A DNA stretch of 64,000 nt from WJJR01 sp964440935. GTDB taxonomy: Bacteria; Zixibacteria; MSB-5A5; WJJR01. The position numbers were made by a program, and so were the translations under genes. The notes under the pieces were generated by a model. It had not been told where the DNA came from. It did no database searches and worked only from the letters and a program-made list of their open reading frames with translations. How positions within the stretch are numbered: the stretch's first letter is position 1; each line of letters starts with the position of its first letter. The stretch spans positions 47,796 through 111,795 of the forward strand of contig CAYTTY010000006.1 of assembly GCA_964440935.1 (NCBI GenBank), given 5' to 3'. Positions 52,421-61,463 of the stretch are shown here, one piece after another.

Positions 52421-53590
52421 CTACCATCGACCGACGCAGCGGGCGTGTGTCAACGCCAGCGTACGATAGATCATGTGAGCGAACTTCGAGTATGGCATAT
52501 ACCAAAGCAAGAAGAAGACGCTGACGATGTGGATAAAGTAGCTGGTGTAGGCCGCGGTGGCCGCGTCGCCCCAACGGAACAGCCAGGAGGTCATGCCGGT
52601 CAGCGCCGCCACAAAGATGACATACAGGAACAGGTAGTCGGTATAGCCATTTGCGCCGACGTTGTCGGCGTCGGTCCAACGGCGGACGATCAACCAGCCG
52701 CTGCCGATCAGCATCGCCAGCCCGCTGACCGCCCCCAAAATCTTGACGGGATTGGGCAGATTGAACGGAATGGCAAAGAGCCCGTGCATATCCCCGACAC
52801 CGAGCATTTCAAGATAGTGGGGAATGAACACGGCCACAAAGACGGCGCCGGTCGTGATCATGGCACCGATGAAGCCGTACAGCAAAAGCAGGTGGCCAAT
52901 GGTGCGGGCCTTGTTGATTTCGCATTTGTTGAAGTTCTTGTGGCTGAGGATTTCTCCGATCGTGCTGACGAGTCCGCTGAGGAAGGATTTCTGCATCGGT
53001 TCACCATAGGCGTTCCGCATCGCCTGCCAGAAGCGTACAAATCCGACTGCGGCAAATATGAATATCAGGATATTACCGAATACAAAGAGCGCATCGACGG
53101 AACTGTGCGGTAGGAACAGATTGAAGTCGATCACGTTGCTTTGCAGGAACTCGAATTCACCGGCCGGCGTCTGTGGTGCGAAGGCGAAGATGCAGGCGGT
53201 CAGAATGAGCACCGGAATGAGAATCAGAGCAGGCAGCGCACCGGGCTTTGCCAATGCCGATCCCATAAACGATGGGAACGAAAAGTGGCGGTAGGCAAAG
53301 GCGCGGATCGCCGCGAGCACGTCACCCGGACGCGCCCCACGTGGACAGTAAGTTGAGCAATCGTTGCATTGATGGCACAACCAGACGCGTGGGTCGCTGA
53401 CCAGCGCATCGCGATCACCCCATCCCGCCGACAACATCTGCCGGCGCGGGAACGGCGCCGCTTCGGACGACAAGTTGCAGACCGATGAGCACGTCGAACA
53501 CTGATAACACTTCTTCAGTGAGTTGCCGCCCAGTCGTTTGACCTCACGAATGAACTCCGGATCCGGTGTCAGGACATGTGTTTCAGCCAT
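52421..53590 (-). CDS. qmoC: QmoC, HdrC/HdrE-like quinone-interacting membrane subunit
   Basis: 389 residues. The N-terminal HdrC-like domain has CYQCSTCSSVCNLSSEA and CHQCNDCSTYCPRGARPG. The C-terminal half has about six transmembrane helices with His residues for haem b (LLLLYGFIGAMITTGAVFVA, AAYTSYFIHIVSVFFLLWYM). It oxidises menaquinol and delivers electrons through QmoAB to AprAB. Third gene of qmoABC, 77 bases after qmoB. Confidence 0.95.
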   Translation of the reverse strand: MAETHVLTPDPEFIREVKRLGGNSLKKCYQCSTCSSVCNLSSEAAPFPRRQMLSAGWGDRDALVSDPRVWLCHQCNDCSTYCPRGARPGDVLAAIRAFAYRHFSFPSFMGSALAKPGALPALILIPVLILTACIFAFAPQTPAGEFEFLQSNVIDFNLFLPHSSVDALFVFGNILIFIFAAVGFVRFWQAMRNAYGEPMQKSFLSGLVSTIGEILSHKNFNKCEINKARTIGHLLLLYGFIGAMITTGAVFVAVFIPHYLEMLGVGDMHGLFAIPFNLPNPVKILGAVSGLAMLIGSGWLIVRRWTDADNVGANGYTDYLFLYVIFVAALTGMTSWLFRWGDAATAAYTSYFIHIVSVFFLLWYMPYSKFAHMIYRTLALTHARCVGRW

Positions 53591-53667
53591 GTGTATTCAC
53601 TCCCGATTTGTCGCCTGTCTGTTGGGTGCCGCCGTTGGCACAGCCGCACCCGATTGACACACTCCGC

Positions 53668-55947
53668 CTACATGTCCTTGTAGGGGTTGTAACCAACTCG
53701 CTCGATGGTTTCGAGGAAGTTATCCATGATAGCCGGGATCTTGTCGTACTCCATCATCGATATTTCGTGCAACTCGACACGATCCTCTTCCAAAACGAGT
53801 TGTGTGAGTTTCTCGCGCACGTTGTCCATGCGGTAGCTTGCCAATTCGCTGCCTTTGACGAAGTGACACTGGTAGTCGTCACCCTTCTTGCAGCCGAGCA
53901 GGATGACACCATCGAAGCCGCTGGCCAACGCATCGTTGATCCAGATCACGTTCATCGATCCGAGGCAGCGCAGCGGGATGATGCGGACCATCGCGTTGTA
54001 CTTCATCCGCTTCAGACCCACCATGTCGATCGTTGGGCCGGCGTCATTTTCGCAGGCAAACACGAGGACGCGCGGTTTCTCTTCGAACTCGTCGGGCACG
54101 TCGATCGCCTTGATCATTGCCGACATCATGCCGACATTGTAGTTCTTAAAGGAGATAATGCGTTCTGGGCACGACCCCATGCAGATGCCGCAGCGGCGGC
54201 ACCGCAGCGGATTCGGCAGAGGTGTTCCCTTTTCGTCTTCATCGAGTGTACCGAACGGGCATTCCTCGGTGCAGCGTTTGCACTGCGTGCAGCGTTGCAT
54301 GAAGAATTCCGGATAGGTCATGTCGCCGGCGCGTGGATGGACCGCCTCGCCGCGTGCAATCGCCTCGACCGACTGAATCGCTTTCATCGCCGCGCCGGAA
54401 CCGTCGTTTGCTGCTGTGGCGAGATCCATCGGTGCCCGCGTGGCGCCGGTGGCGTAGATGCCGGTGCGACGGGTTTCGTACGGGAAGCAGATGAAGTGCG
54501 AATCGGGGAAGCCGTACTTGAGTGTTGGCAGGTCGGTGCCCTGGCGATACGACAGGTTCAAGATCTTGGCGCCCTTCTCCGCACCTGCCGCAGCTTTTTT
54601 GCCGTCCTCCATCAATCCTTCATCCTGGATGACCGGAAGCTCAGTTGTCGACTCTGCTGATTCAACACCCTCACCCTCTGCTAACGGTGCCGGGGCCGGT
54701 ACCTCTTCGATTTTGGTCGATGGCACCATACCGGTGGCCAACACCAACAGGTCGGCCTCGACGCGGATGTCTTTTCCGAAGAGGGTTTCGGAAAGGTCAA
54801 CCGCTATCGTGCCGTTGCCGTTGGCCGTGACCGAATCGACTTCACCTTTGGTCAGGAAGATCTTCTCATCGTCCTGCGCCGATGCATAGAAGTTCTCATA
54901 CTGCGCCGGCGAACGGATGTCTTTGTAGAGGATGTAGACATCGGTGTCGGGAAGCTGCTCGCGTACATACTTCGCCTGCTTCAATGATACGCGGCAGCAG
55001 ACGGCGGAGCAGTAGGGGAGATGATCCTGATCGCGTGAGCCGGCGCATTGGATGAATGCGACACGTTTCGGTGCCTGGCCATCGGATGGTCTCTTAATTG
55101 TGCCCGCCGCCGCCATCTCTTCCATTTGCACACTGGTGATGATGTCCGGCGAGGTGCCGTAGCCGAGGTGCGTCAGCTTCTTGGGATCATACGGACGCCA
55201 GCCGGTGGCCTGAATGATCGAGCCGATTTTCAGGTGATCGCCCCCGTTGCCATTTTGCAGGTCGACCTCGAACATGCCCGGCTGACCCTTGGTGCGTTTC
55301 ACCGTGGTGGAGCAGTGGACGTTGATCTTCGGGTGTTTTTCCACCTCTTTGATCAAAGCGTCGTAGCCGGAGTCTTCGAGATCGACATACGGTGGGTTCT
55401 TGGGAAAGACCTTGGGCCACTTGCGCGCCCAGCCACCCAGTTGCGGTTCTTTCTCGACCAACGTCACCTGGTAGCCCGCATCGGCTGCCGCTTTGGCAGC
55501 GGTCATACCGCTCATGCCGCCACCAATGACCATGATCTCTTTGCTGGTGTCTTCCATGAACGGTTCGGGCGGGGCCATGTTTTTGACCTTGGCGATTCCC
55601 ATCCGAATGTAATCTTCCGCGAGCATCTGCGTGTCTTCGTCGTTCGGCTCATGACACCAGGCGACCCGTTCACGGAGATTGGTGCGGTCGACGGGGATCT
55701 CATTGCCGAAATTGAATTCATCGGTGAAGACACGCTCGGAGCAGGCGGCGATGACGACGCGATTGAGTTCGTTGTCCGTGACCTGCGAGCGAATCGTGGC
55801 CAGCGCCTCGGGGCTGCAGCAGGCCGGATAGGTCTGGCAATGCGCGACCTCGGGATCGTTGTTGGCCAGTTCGACCAGTTTGGCCGTATCGAGCGACTTG
55901 GCGATGTCGCAGCCGTCGCAAATGAACACGCCGATCTTCTTGTCCAT
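53668..55947 (-). CDS. qmoB: QmoB, HdrA-like flavoprotein with MvhD-like domain
   Basis: 759 residues. A short N-terminal domain (GVFICDGCDIAKSLDTAKL) with a CxxC is followed by the HdrA-type FAD domain (MVIGGGMSGMTAAKAAADAG). Ferredoxin motifs: CTQCKRCTEECPFGTLDE and CRRCGICMGSCPERII. The C-terminal domain resembles MvhD (FACENDAGPTIDMVGLKRMK, IPLRCLGSMN, LLGCKKGDDYQC). It forms the soluble QmoAB part that docks AprAB. Three bases after qmoA. Confidence 0.95.
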   Translation of the reverse strand: MDKKIGVFICDGCDIAKSLDTAKLVELANNDPEVAHCQTYPACCSPEALATIRSQVTDNELNRVVIAACSERVFTDEFNFGNEIPVDRTNLRERVAWCHEPNDEDTQMLAEDYIRMGIAKVKNMAPPEPFMEDTSKEIMVIGGGMSGMTAAKAAADAGYQVTLVEKEPQLGGWARKWPKVFPKNPPYVDLEDSGYDALIKEVEKHPKINVHCSTTVKRTKGQPGMFEVDLQNGNGGDHLKIGSIIQATGWRPYDPKKLTHLGYGTSPDIITSVQMEEMAAAGTIKRPSDGQAPKRVAFIQCAGSRDQDHLPYCSAVCCRVSLKQAKYVREQLPDTDVYILYKDIRSPAQYENFYASAQDDEKIFLTKGEVDSVTANGNGTIAVDLSETLFGKDIRVEADLLVLATGMVPSTKIEEVPAPAPLAEGEGVESAESTTELPVIQDEGLMEDGKKAAAGAEKGAKILNLSYRQGTDLPTLKYGFPDSHFICFPYETRRTGIYATGATRAPMDLATAANDGSGAAMKAIQSVEAIARGEAVHPRAGDMTYPEFFMQRCTQCKRCTEECPFGTLDEDEKGTPLPNPLRCRRCGICMGSCPERIISFKNYNVGMMSAMIKAIDVPDEFEEKPRVLVFACENDAGPTIDMVGLKRMKYNAMVRIIPLRCLGSMNVIWINDALASGFDGVILLGCKKGDDYQCHFVKGSELASYRMDNVREKLTQLVLEEDRVELHEISMMEYDKIPAIMDNFLETIERVGYNPYKDM

Positions 55948-55950
55948 GTT

Positions 55951-57240
55951 TTATCTCCCTCCCGCCGCGTTGAGCGCTCTGAGGGCCGCGCCGGTCGCGT
56001 CTTGTACCGACGACGCGACATCGTAGGGACGCATGACGGTCCCGGCGCCGATGATGCCTGAACCATTGGGTGCGAGGAATCCGTAATCGTCGCGCGGTGT
56101 CTCGACCGGCGGCGGTTCGATATCGGTATTGGGAACCATGCCGGTGGCCAGCACCGCCATGTCGACTTCGAGTTTGGTCATTTCTCCGGTGACCGTGTTT
56201 TCCGCATGGAGGATGACATTGCCGTTGGGTCCCTCAGTGATCTTGCCGACCTTCCCGCGATGGAAGTGAATCTTCTCGTCGGCTTTGACCTTTTCGTAGA
56301 AATCCTCCAGCCGTCCCGGCGAGCGCACATCGATGTAAAACAGATGAATCTCCGCATCGGGATACTGCTCACGCACGTAGGTGGCCTGCTTCATCGACGC
56401 GAGGCAGCAGATCGCTGAGCAGTAGGGGAGATGGTTCTCATCGCGCGACCCGGCGCACTGCACGAAGCCGACTTTGGTGATCTCTTTCTGATCCGACGGG
56501 CGCTGGATCTTGCCGTCGGTCGGGCCGGTGCGCGAGGCCAGCCGTTCCATCATCACATTGGTGATCACATTCGGCGCCTGCCCGAAGGCCAAATTGGTCA
56601 GCTTGGTGGCATCGTACGGACGCCAGCCGGTCGCCCAGACAATTCCCTTAACTGTCGTCGAAACGGTCGTCGGTTGCATATCGAGTTCGATGGCGTCGTA
56701 CGGGCACGCGTCGACACACGCCTTCATGCGCGGATCGGAGGCGTATTCGGGGTCGACGACGTAGCGGAACGGGTAGGCGACCAGATGGGGCAGATGGATC
56801 GCCTTGCGTTTGCTGAGTCCGTAATTAGACGGATCGTCGACTTCGATTTCGCAGGCTGGTTCGCACTCGCCGCAGGCGGTGCAGCGCATATTGACGTAGC
56901 GCGGTTTCTGTTTAATCGTAACCGACCAGTTGCCGGCCTCACCCGAGATGCCTTCGACTTCGGCCAGCGTGAAGACCGACACGCGCGGGTTGGCCTTCAT
57001 CCGCTTGAGGTTGATCTCCAGCCCGCAGGTGGGCGGACAGAGTTTGGGGAAATACTGGTTGGACGATACCACGCGCCCGCCCAGCGAGGCCTCGCGCTCG
57101 ACTAAAATGACGGTTTTGCCGGCTTCGGCCGCCTCCAATGCGGCGGTCATCCCGGCGATTCCCCCGCCAACAACGAGCAAATCGGCCGACAGTGGATCGC
57201 CGGTGGAGCCGGGGTTTGCTGATGCGTCTGGTTGATTCAT
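55951..57240 (-). CDS. qmoA: QmoA, HdrA-like flavoprotein
   Basis: 429 residues. FAD site: LLVVGGGIAGMTAALEAAEA. The HdrA loop is LCPPTCGLEINLKR. The cluster motif is CTACGECEPACEIEVDD, followed by KACVDACPYDAIELDM, and FVQCAGSRDENHLPYCSAIC near the C-terminal FAD half. With QmoB it may carry out electron bifurcation or confurcation between quinone and APS reduction. ATG 57240 with GGAG nine bases upstream. First gene of the minus-strand operon; an operator-like palindrome lies 100 bases upstream. Confidence 0.95.
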   Translation of the reverse strand: MNQPDASANPGSTGDPLSADLLVVGGGIAGMTAALEAAEAGKTVILVEREASLGGRVVSSNQYFPKLCPPTCGLEINLKRMKANPRVSVFTLAEVEGISGEAGNWSVTIKQKPRYVNMRCTACGECEPACEIEVDDPSNYGLSKRKAIHLPHLVAYPFRYVVDPEYASDPRMKACVDACPYDAIELDMQPTTVSTTVKGIVWATGWRPYDATKLTNLAFGQAPNVITNVMMERLASRTGPTDGKIQRPSDQKEITKVGFVQCAGSRDENHLPYCSAICCLASMKQATYVREQYPDAEIHLFYIDVRSPGRLEDFYEKVKADEKIHFHRGKVGKITEGPNGNVILHAENTVTGEMTKLEVDMAVLATGMVPNTDIEPPPVETPRDDYGFLAPNGSGIIGAGTVMRPYDVASSVQDATGAALRALNAAGGR

Positions 57241-57552
57241 CCGTGGACTCCGAATCTGTTGGCTGATCGTCGGTTAGCGGCAATCAGCGAGTACTCTAAT
57301 CATGCTTCACAGTAGGACACGCACGCTGCGATTGTCAAGTCGGTTGTGACAATATTCACAGAATATGCGACAATGATCTTGCCCTCCCTGGTGACGGTTT
57401 GGCCCATTGCCACGTTTCGTACACCGTCCAAATGATCTACGCATACTCTATCAATTTGGTCGGAATTGGGCTGTCAGGAATGCAGTGGAGGCGTGTCAAA
57501 CTGTCAAAATTGTGACAGGAGGTGCAAGGATGTGGGGAGGTTTTGGGACCTG
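57241..57552. other. Upstream region of qmoA
   Basis: No gene. It contains the TTGTGA-type palindrome at 57,344 and an AT-rich stretch (57,410-57,500) that probably holds the qmo promoter; I cannot fix -35/-10 boxes with confidence. Confidence 0.5.
57344..57361. promoter_or_regulatory. Rex- or CRP/FNR (HcpR)-type operator upstream of qmoA
   Basis: TTGTGACAATATTCACAG contains a perfect TGTGA-N6-TCACA dyad and fits the Rex consensus at 12 of 14 fixed positions. It lies 104-121 bases before the qmoA ATG. Together with the site before sat it suggests shared control of APS formation and reduction. Confidence 0.6.
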
Positions 57553-57755
57553 GGTGCCCCTGACCTTGGGGCATGTTAAAAAACGTGTGTATCACAGAGG
57601 ACATGTATTTGTAGCGGCGTATTGCATACGCCCCTTTCGCGTAAACCGTTGCGGGCGCGGGCGTATGCAATACGCCCCTACAGATGATCGTCCTTTTGAT
57701 GTGCGTTAGGATTGCGATCTAGGGTTTTTCAACACGCCCCAAGGTCCGGGCCACC
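57553..57755. repeat. MITE-like element with TTGGGGC termini (203 bp)
   Basis: Imperfect terminal inverted repeats of about 30 bases: GGTGCCCCTGACCTTGGGGC at the left, and the complement of GCCCCAAGGTCCGGGCCACC at the right. Inside, GCGTATTGCATACGCC and GGGCGTATGCAATACGCC are inverted copies of a motif often seen in intergenic DNA. No coding capacity. Its right end is 13 bases from the truncated GIY-YIG gene. Confidence 0.7.
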
Positions 57756-57767
57756 CCGCCGTCCAGC

Positions 57768-57980
57768 TCATGAATTCATCTGGTCGCGGGCACCCGGCGC
57801 CGACACATCGTTCGTCTCGTCAAACCACACAAGACGATTCACTCCGTACCGCCGCGTGAAACCGGGCACTCTACCTGCTTTGTGCTGCCACACTCGGGCC
57901 ACCAAATCATTGGTCACGCCGATATAGAGAGTTCCTCGCGGTTTGCTGGCGAGAATGTAGACGTAATATGATTTATCCAT
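57768..57980 (-). pseudogene. Truncated GIY-YIG endonuclease-domain gene
   Basis: 70 residues: the GIY-YIG start YYVYILASKPRGTLYIGVTN is intact, followed by LVARVWQHKAGRVPGFTRRY and LVWFDETNDVSA. Small bacterial GIY-YIG proteins of this type usually continue for another 25-30 residues that include the catalytic Glu (as in a REKQIKGW-like motif). Here the frame ends early at DQMNS, beside the repeat element, so the 3' end seems lost. Probably inactive. Confidence 0.7.
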
Positions 57981-58694
57981 CAGGCGCGAAGAAAATGGAT
58001 TCCTCCGCCGCGGCGGACGAGAATGACAGAAAATGTGAAAACAGAAACGGTTTTATAGCGACTTGCATAATTCCTGTCCGATTCCGCAATCTGGGCAGTA
58101 TAATTTACCCCTCACCCCGACCCTCTCCCCGCTGAAAAGCGCGGGGAGAGGGAGCAAAACGTAGGGTCGCACGGCAGTGCGCCCGCCCGCCGCAACTATA
58201 CTCAATCGGACAGGAATTCTGACAATCGCTATAATAATGTACATGCCCCGGGTCGTTGAAATGCTGGTATTACATGGTTCTGTAATCTGGAGATGGGGCT
58301 CTCTCCGGGGCAATCATTTCTTGCGATCTGTGAGTTATGCAAACCCTGACGAGAGTTCGACCCTGCTCACTCCAAGGGACGTCAGGGGCGCCCGGCTGGG
58401 GATGCCACTGACCAAGGTACAGTGGTACCCATGCCACTCATGGACCATATTTGCGACGATAACACTCTTCTTTCTAGCGGATTAATTACTGACAGTCGCC
58501 TCCTCCGCCCTGTCCAGAACTCCTGCCGACCCCTCAAGTTGGCTTGTCACAAATCCGATTCATTGTGCAGAAAATCACAAGTTTCGTTTGTACGATGGAT
58601 CAAACCGTCGGTACCATTTATCAGGACCAGAGTCGACCGCCGACGCGCATAACTGCGTTAGACGACGATCCATCGCAACGCGACACAGGACGGC
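57981..58694. other. Gene-free intergenic region with repeats
   Basis: About 700 bases without a credible gene. It holds the hairpin at 58,121, a TCTGACAATCGCTATAATAA stretch (58,217) matching the termini of the MITE-like family at 46.5-47.1 kb, and an AACCCTGACG...CGTCAGGGG plus GCCACTGACCAAGGT-type block (58,340-58,430) shared with 47.1-47.3 kb. Confidence 0.6.
58121..58152. repeat. Hairpin CCCTCTCCCCGC type
   Basis: A 12-bp stem with an 8-base loop, preceded by CCCTCACCCCGA. Relative of the hairpin after cobA-hemD at 46,306. Confidence 0.65.
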
Positions 58695-61001
58695 ATGGCG
58701 ACTTCCGACACCCATAGTACCGAGCCTTCGCTGCTCCACCGCATCTTGCCGTTTCTGGCATGGTTCAAGCACTATAGCTTTTCGCATTTTCGTGGTGATC
58801 TGGTCGCCGGAATGACGGTGGCATTTGTCCTGATTCCGCAGTCGATGGCGTACGCCCAGTTGGCGGGCCTGCCACCGTACTACGGGCTCTATGCGGCGAT
58901 GCTGCCGCCGTTTATTGCCGCGCTGTTCGGATCGAGCCGTCAGTTGGCCACCGGGCCGGTGGCGGTGGTATCGCTGATGACCGCGACCGCACTGGAACCA
59001 CTGGCAGTGGCCGGATCGGAACAGTTCATCGCTTATGCGATCCTGCTGGCTGTTCTGGTCGGTTTCTTTCAGTTCGCGCTGGGATTGCTGCGGCTGGGCG
59101 TGGTGGTCAATTTCCTTTCCCATCCGGTGATCAATGGCTTCACCAATGCCGCGGCACTGATCATCGCCACATCGCAGCTTTCGAAGATCTTCGGCGTCTA
59201 TGTCGACAAGGCGCCGCATCATTACGAAACGGTGTACCGTGTGCTCGAAGCCGCGGTGGAGTTTACACACTGGCCCACGGTCGGCCTGGCCGTGTTGGCG
59301 TTTGCGATCATGTATGGGCTCAAATCGCTCAATGAACGCATTCCGTATGTCCTGATCGCGGTGGCGGTGACGACCGTGATCGCGTGGCAGACCGGCTATG
59401 AGCATAACCGTGTTGTTGGTGTCACGACGATCGAATCGCAGGCGGTGCAATCGACTGTTCGCACGCTTGACTCGCTGCAAGCGGAATCGAAGCGATTGAC
59501 CGCGCAGCGTGCGCACTTGAATCCGACCGCGATGGCGAGCGTGGAGCCGGATCAGAGCTGTTTCGAATCGTGCCACCACCCATCCGACTTTGAGACGGAC
59601 CGGTTCGGCCGCCCGATCGACGTACCCCACCGTCCGACGATGAAGAGCGAACTGAGCCATCGCCGAACACTGCTGACACTGAAGATCGAGCAGCTTAAAG
59701 CATCGATGGAGGCGTACCGGCGCGAGTTGCGGTCGCTGACGTTTACGCGTGTCACCAACGATGTTCCGTACCAGGCCGACCAACCGGTCTACTATGTTCA
59801 GGGGCAGGAGCCCGAAAACGTCGAAGCCAGGGGACGCAACTGGCGCATGCGCATCGGCAGCGGCAACAACTCAATCGGCGATTCGGTGTTGATGATGGGC
59901 GGCGGTGCGGTCGTTGGTGTGATTCCCCAAGGATTGCCGGAGTTTGCGACACCGACACTCGACTGGGGGATTGTTCAAAGCCTGTTTCCCATGGCGGTCA
60001 TCATCTCGCTGTTGGGTTTTATGGAGGCGATCTCCATTGCCAAAGCAATGGCGGCGCGGACACGTCAACGGCTTGATCCAAACCAGGAACTGATCGGGCA
60101 GGGGCTGGCCAATATCATTGGCGCCATGGGACAGAGCTATCCGGTGTCGGGATCGTTTTCACGGTCGGCGGTCAACATCCGTTCGGGTGCGCTGACCGGT
60201 ATGTCGAGTCTGTTCACCAGTGCCGTCGTGGTGATCACGCTGCTGTTCTTCACACCGCTGCTGTACAATCTTCCACAGTCGGTATTAGCCGCAGTGATCA
60301 TGATGGCGGTTGTCGGGCTGGTAAACCTGAAAGCGATTATCCATGCCTGGAGGGCGCAGCCGCATGATGGAATTATTGCGGCCGTGACGTTCGTCACCAC
60401 GTTGGCGTTCGCACCCCATTTGGATCGCGGTATTCTGGTCGGTGTCATTCTGACGCTTGGCATTTCTTTGGTCCGCCACATGCGTCCGAACATCGCCATT
60501 CTGGCCAAGCATCCCGACGGGAGCTACCGCAACGCCGAGCGGTGGAAACTGAAAGTGTGCAAACACATCGGGGTGATTCGCTGGTACGGTTCGCTCTTCT
60601 TTGCGTCGGCGCATCACATGGAAGAGAAGATCCTCGAGCAAATCGAGACGATGCCCGATCTCCGGCATGTGTTGATTGTCGGCAATGCGATCAACGATAT
60701 CGACTACTCGGGTGTGGAGGTGCTCTCCGACGTTGTCGATCGCATTGTACACGCCGGCTATACCATTTCCTTCAGCGGACTCAACGATGCCGTGCTCGAT
60801 GTGATGGAGCGCACGGGTCTGATGGCGCGTATCGGTCCCGAGCATTTCTATCGCAACGTGAACGAAGCGATCAGCAGCATCCGCGATGCGCCCGAGTTCC
60901 GTGCCTGCGATGAAGAATGCCCGCTACTCGACGTGCACTATACCTACGAACACGAGCCGAAACACCCGTCGCATATGCGTGTGCAGCGGCGGGATGGCTA
61001 A
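58695..61001 (+). CDS. SulP-family anion transporter with STAS domain and large loop insertion, second copy
   Basis: 768 residues. Core motifs as in the copy at 50,145 (FVLIPQSMAYAQLAGLPPYY, NFLSHPVINGFTNAAALIIA) and a STAS domain near the C-terminus (HVLIVGNAINDIDYSGVEVL). The same loop (about 235-405) is enlarged with a coiled coil (LDSLQAESKRLTAQRAH; TLKIEQLKASMEAYRREL) and a beta segment. It has an extra piece with C289-FES-C293-H294 (a CX3CH pattern) and HHPSDFETDRFGRPIDVPHR. The two copies are clearly paralogues, about 8 kb apart in opposite orientation. Sulfate is the likely cargo given context. Confidence 0.88.
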   Translation: MATSDTHSTEPSLLHRILPFLAWFKHYSFSHFRGDLVAGMTVAFVLIPQSMAYAQLAGLPPYYGLYAAMLPPFIAALFGSSRQLATGPVAVVSLMTATALEPLAVAGSEQFIAYAILLAVLVGFFQFALGLLRLGVVVNFLSHPVINGFTNAAALIIATSQLSKIFGVYVDKAPHHYETVYRVLEAAVEFTHWPTVGLAVLAFAIMYGLKSLNERIPYVLIAVAVTTVIAWQTGYEHNRVVGVTTIESQAVQSTVRTLDSLQAESKRLTAQRAHLNPTAMASVEPDQSCFESCHHPSDFETDRFGRPIDVPHRPTMKSELSHRRTLLTLKIEQLKASMEAYRRELRSLTFTRVTNDVPYQADQPVYYVQGQEPENVEARGRNWRMRIGSGNNSIGDSVLMMGGGAVVGVIPQGLPEFATPTLDWGIVQSLFPMAVIISLLGFMEAISIAKAMAARTRQRLDPNQELIGQGLANIIGAMGQSYPVSGSFSRSAVNIRSGALTGMSSLFTSAVVVITLLFFTPLLYNLPQSVLAAVIMMAVVGLVNLKAIIHAWRAQPHDGIIAAVTFVTTLAFAPHLDRGILVGVILTLGISLVRHMRPNIAILAKHPDGSYRNAERWKLKVCKHIGVIRWYGSLFFASAHHMEEKILEQIETMPDLRHVLIVGNAINDIDYSGVEVLSDVVDRIVHAGYTISFSGLNDAVLDVMERTGLMARIGPEHFYRNVNEAISSIRDAPEFRACDEECPLLDVHYTYEHEPKHPSHMRVQRRDG

Positions 61002-61016
61002 ACGGCGAACGTATCA

Positions 61017-61463
61017 TCAACCGCCGGCGCCGCCCATGTCCTCGTTGGGCTTGTCCTTGAACGCACCGCCGTAGGCGTTGTCGCGATCGACGGTCAATGG
61101 ACGCACGTCTTTGACCTCGCCGCGCGTGTGGGACTTGTGATGCGTCGACTCGACCACCTCGTGGCCCGCGGCTGTCCATCCCTCAATGCCGTCTTCGTAA
61201 AGGAAGACATTGTTCATGCCCTGCTTTTCAAGCCGTCCGGCCACGTCCTTTGCCAGGGGGCACTCGCCGCCGTTTGAGTACACAACAACCGGCGTGTCGG
61301 GGTTCATCAACGAGCGAATGCGAAACGATGTCGATCCTCCGGGTGCCGTCTTGGCGCCGGGGATGTGTCCCTGATCGTAGTCAACGTCTCCACGGACATC
61401 GAAAATGGCCGCGTTGCCTTCATCGATGCGTTTGCGGAGTTCGTCGGTGGTTATGGTTTGCAT
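61017..61463 (-). CDS. Rhodanese-domain protein with unusual C-terminal tail
   Basis: 148 residues from ATG 61463. Rhodanese landmarks: IFDVRGDVDYDQGHIPGAKT, VVVYSNGGECPLAKDVAGRL and FLYEDGIEGWTAAGHEV. The active-site Cys position reads SNGGECPL rather than the usual Cys-x5-R loop (C is shifted), so sulfurtransferase activity is uncertain. The last 45 residues (HHKSHTRGEVKDVRPL, YGGAFKDKPNEDMGGAGG) are Gly/Asp-rich and of unknown role. Convergent with the second sulP, with 15 bases between them. Confidence 0.8.
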   Translation of the reverse strand: MQTITTDELRKRIDEGNAAIFDVRGDVDYDQGHIPGAKTAPGGSTSFRIRSLMNPDTPVVVYSNGGECPLAKDVAGRLEKQGMNNVFLYEDGIEGWTAAGHEVVESTHHKSHTRGEVKDVRPLTVDRDNAYGGAFKDKPNEDMGGAGG

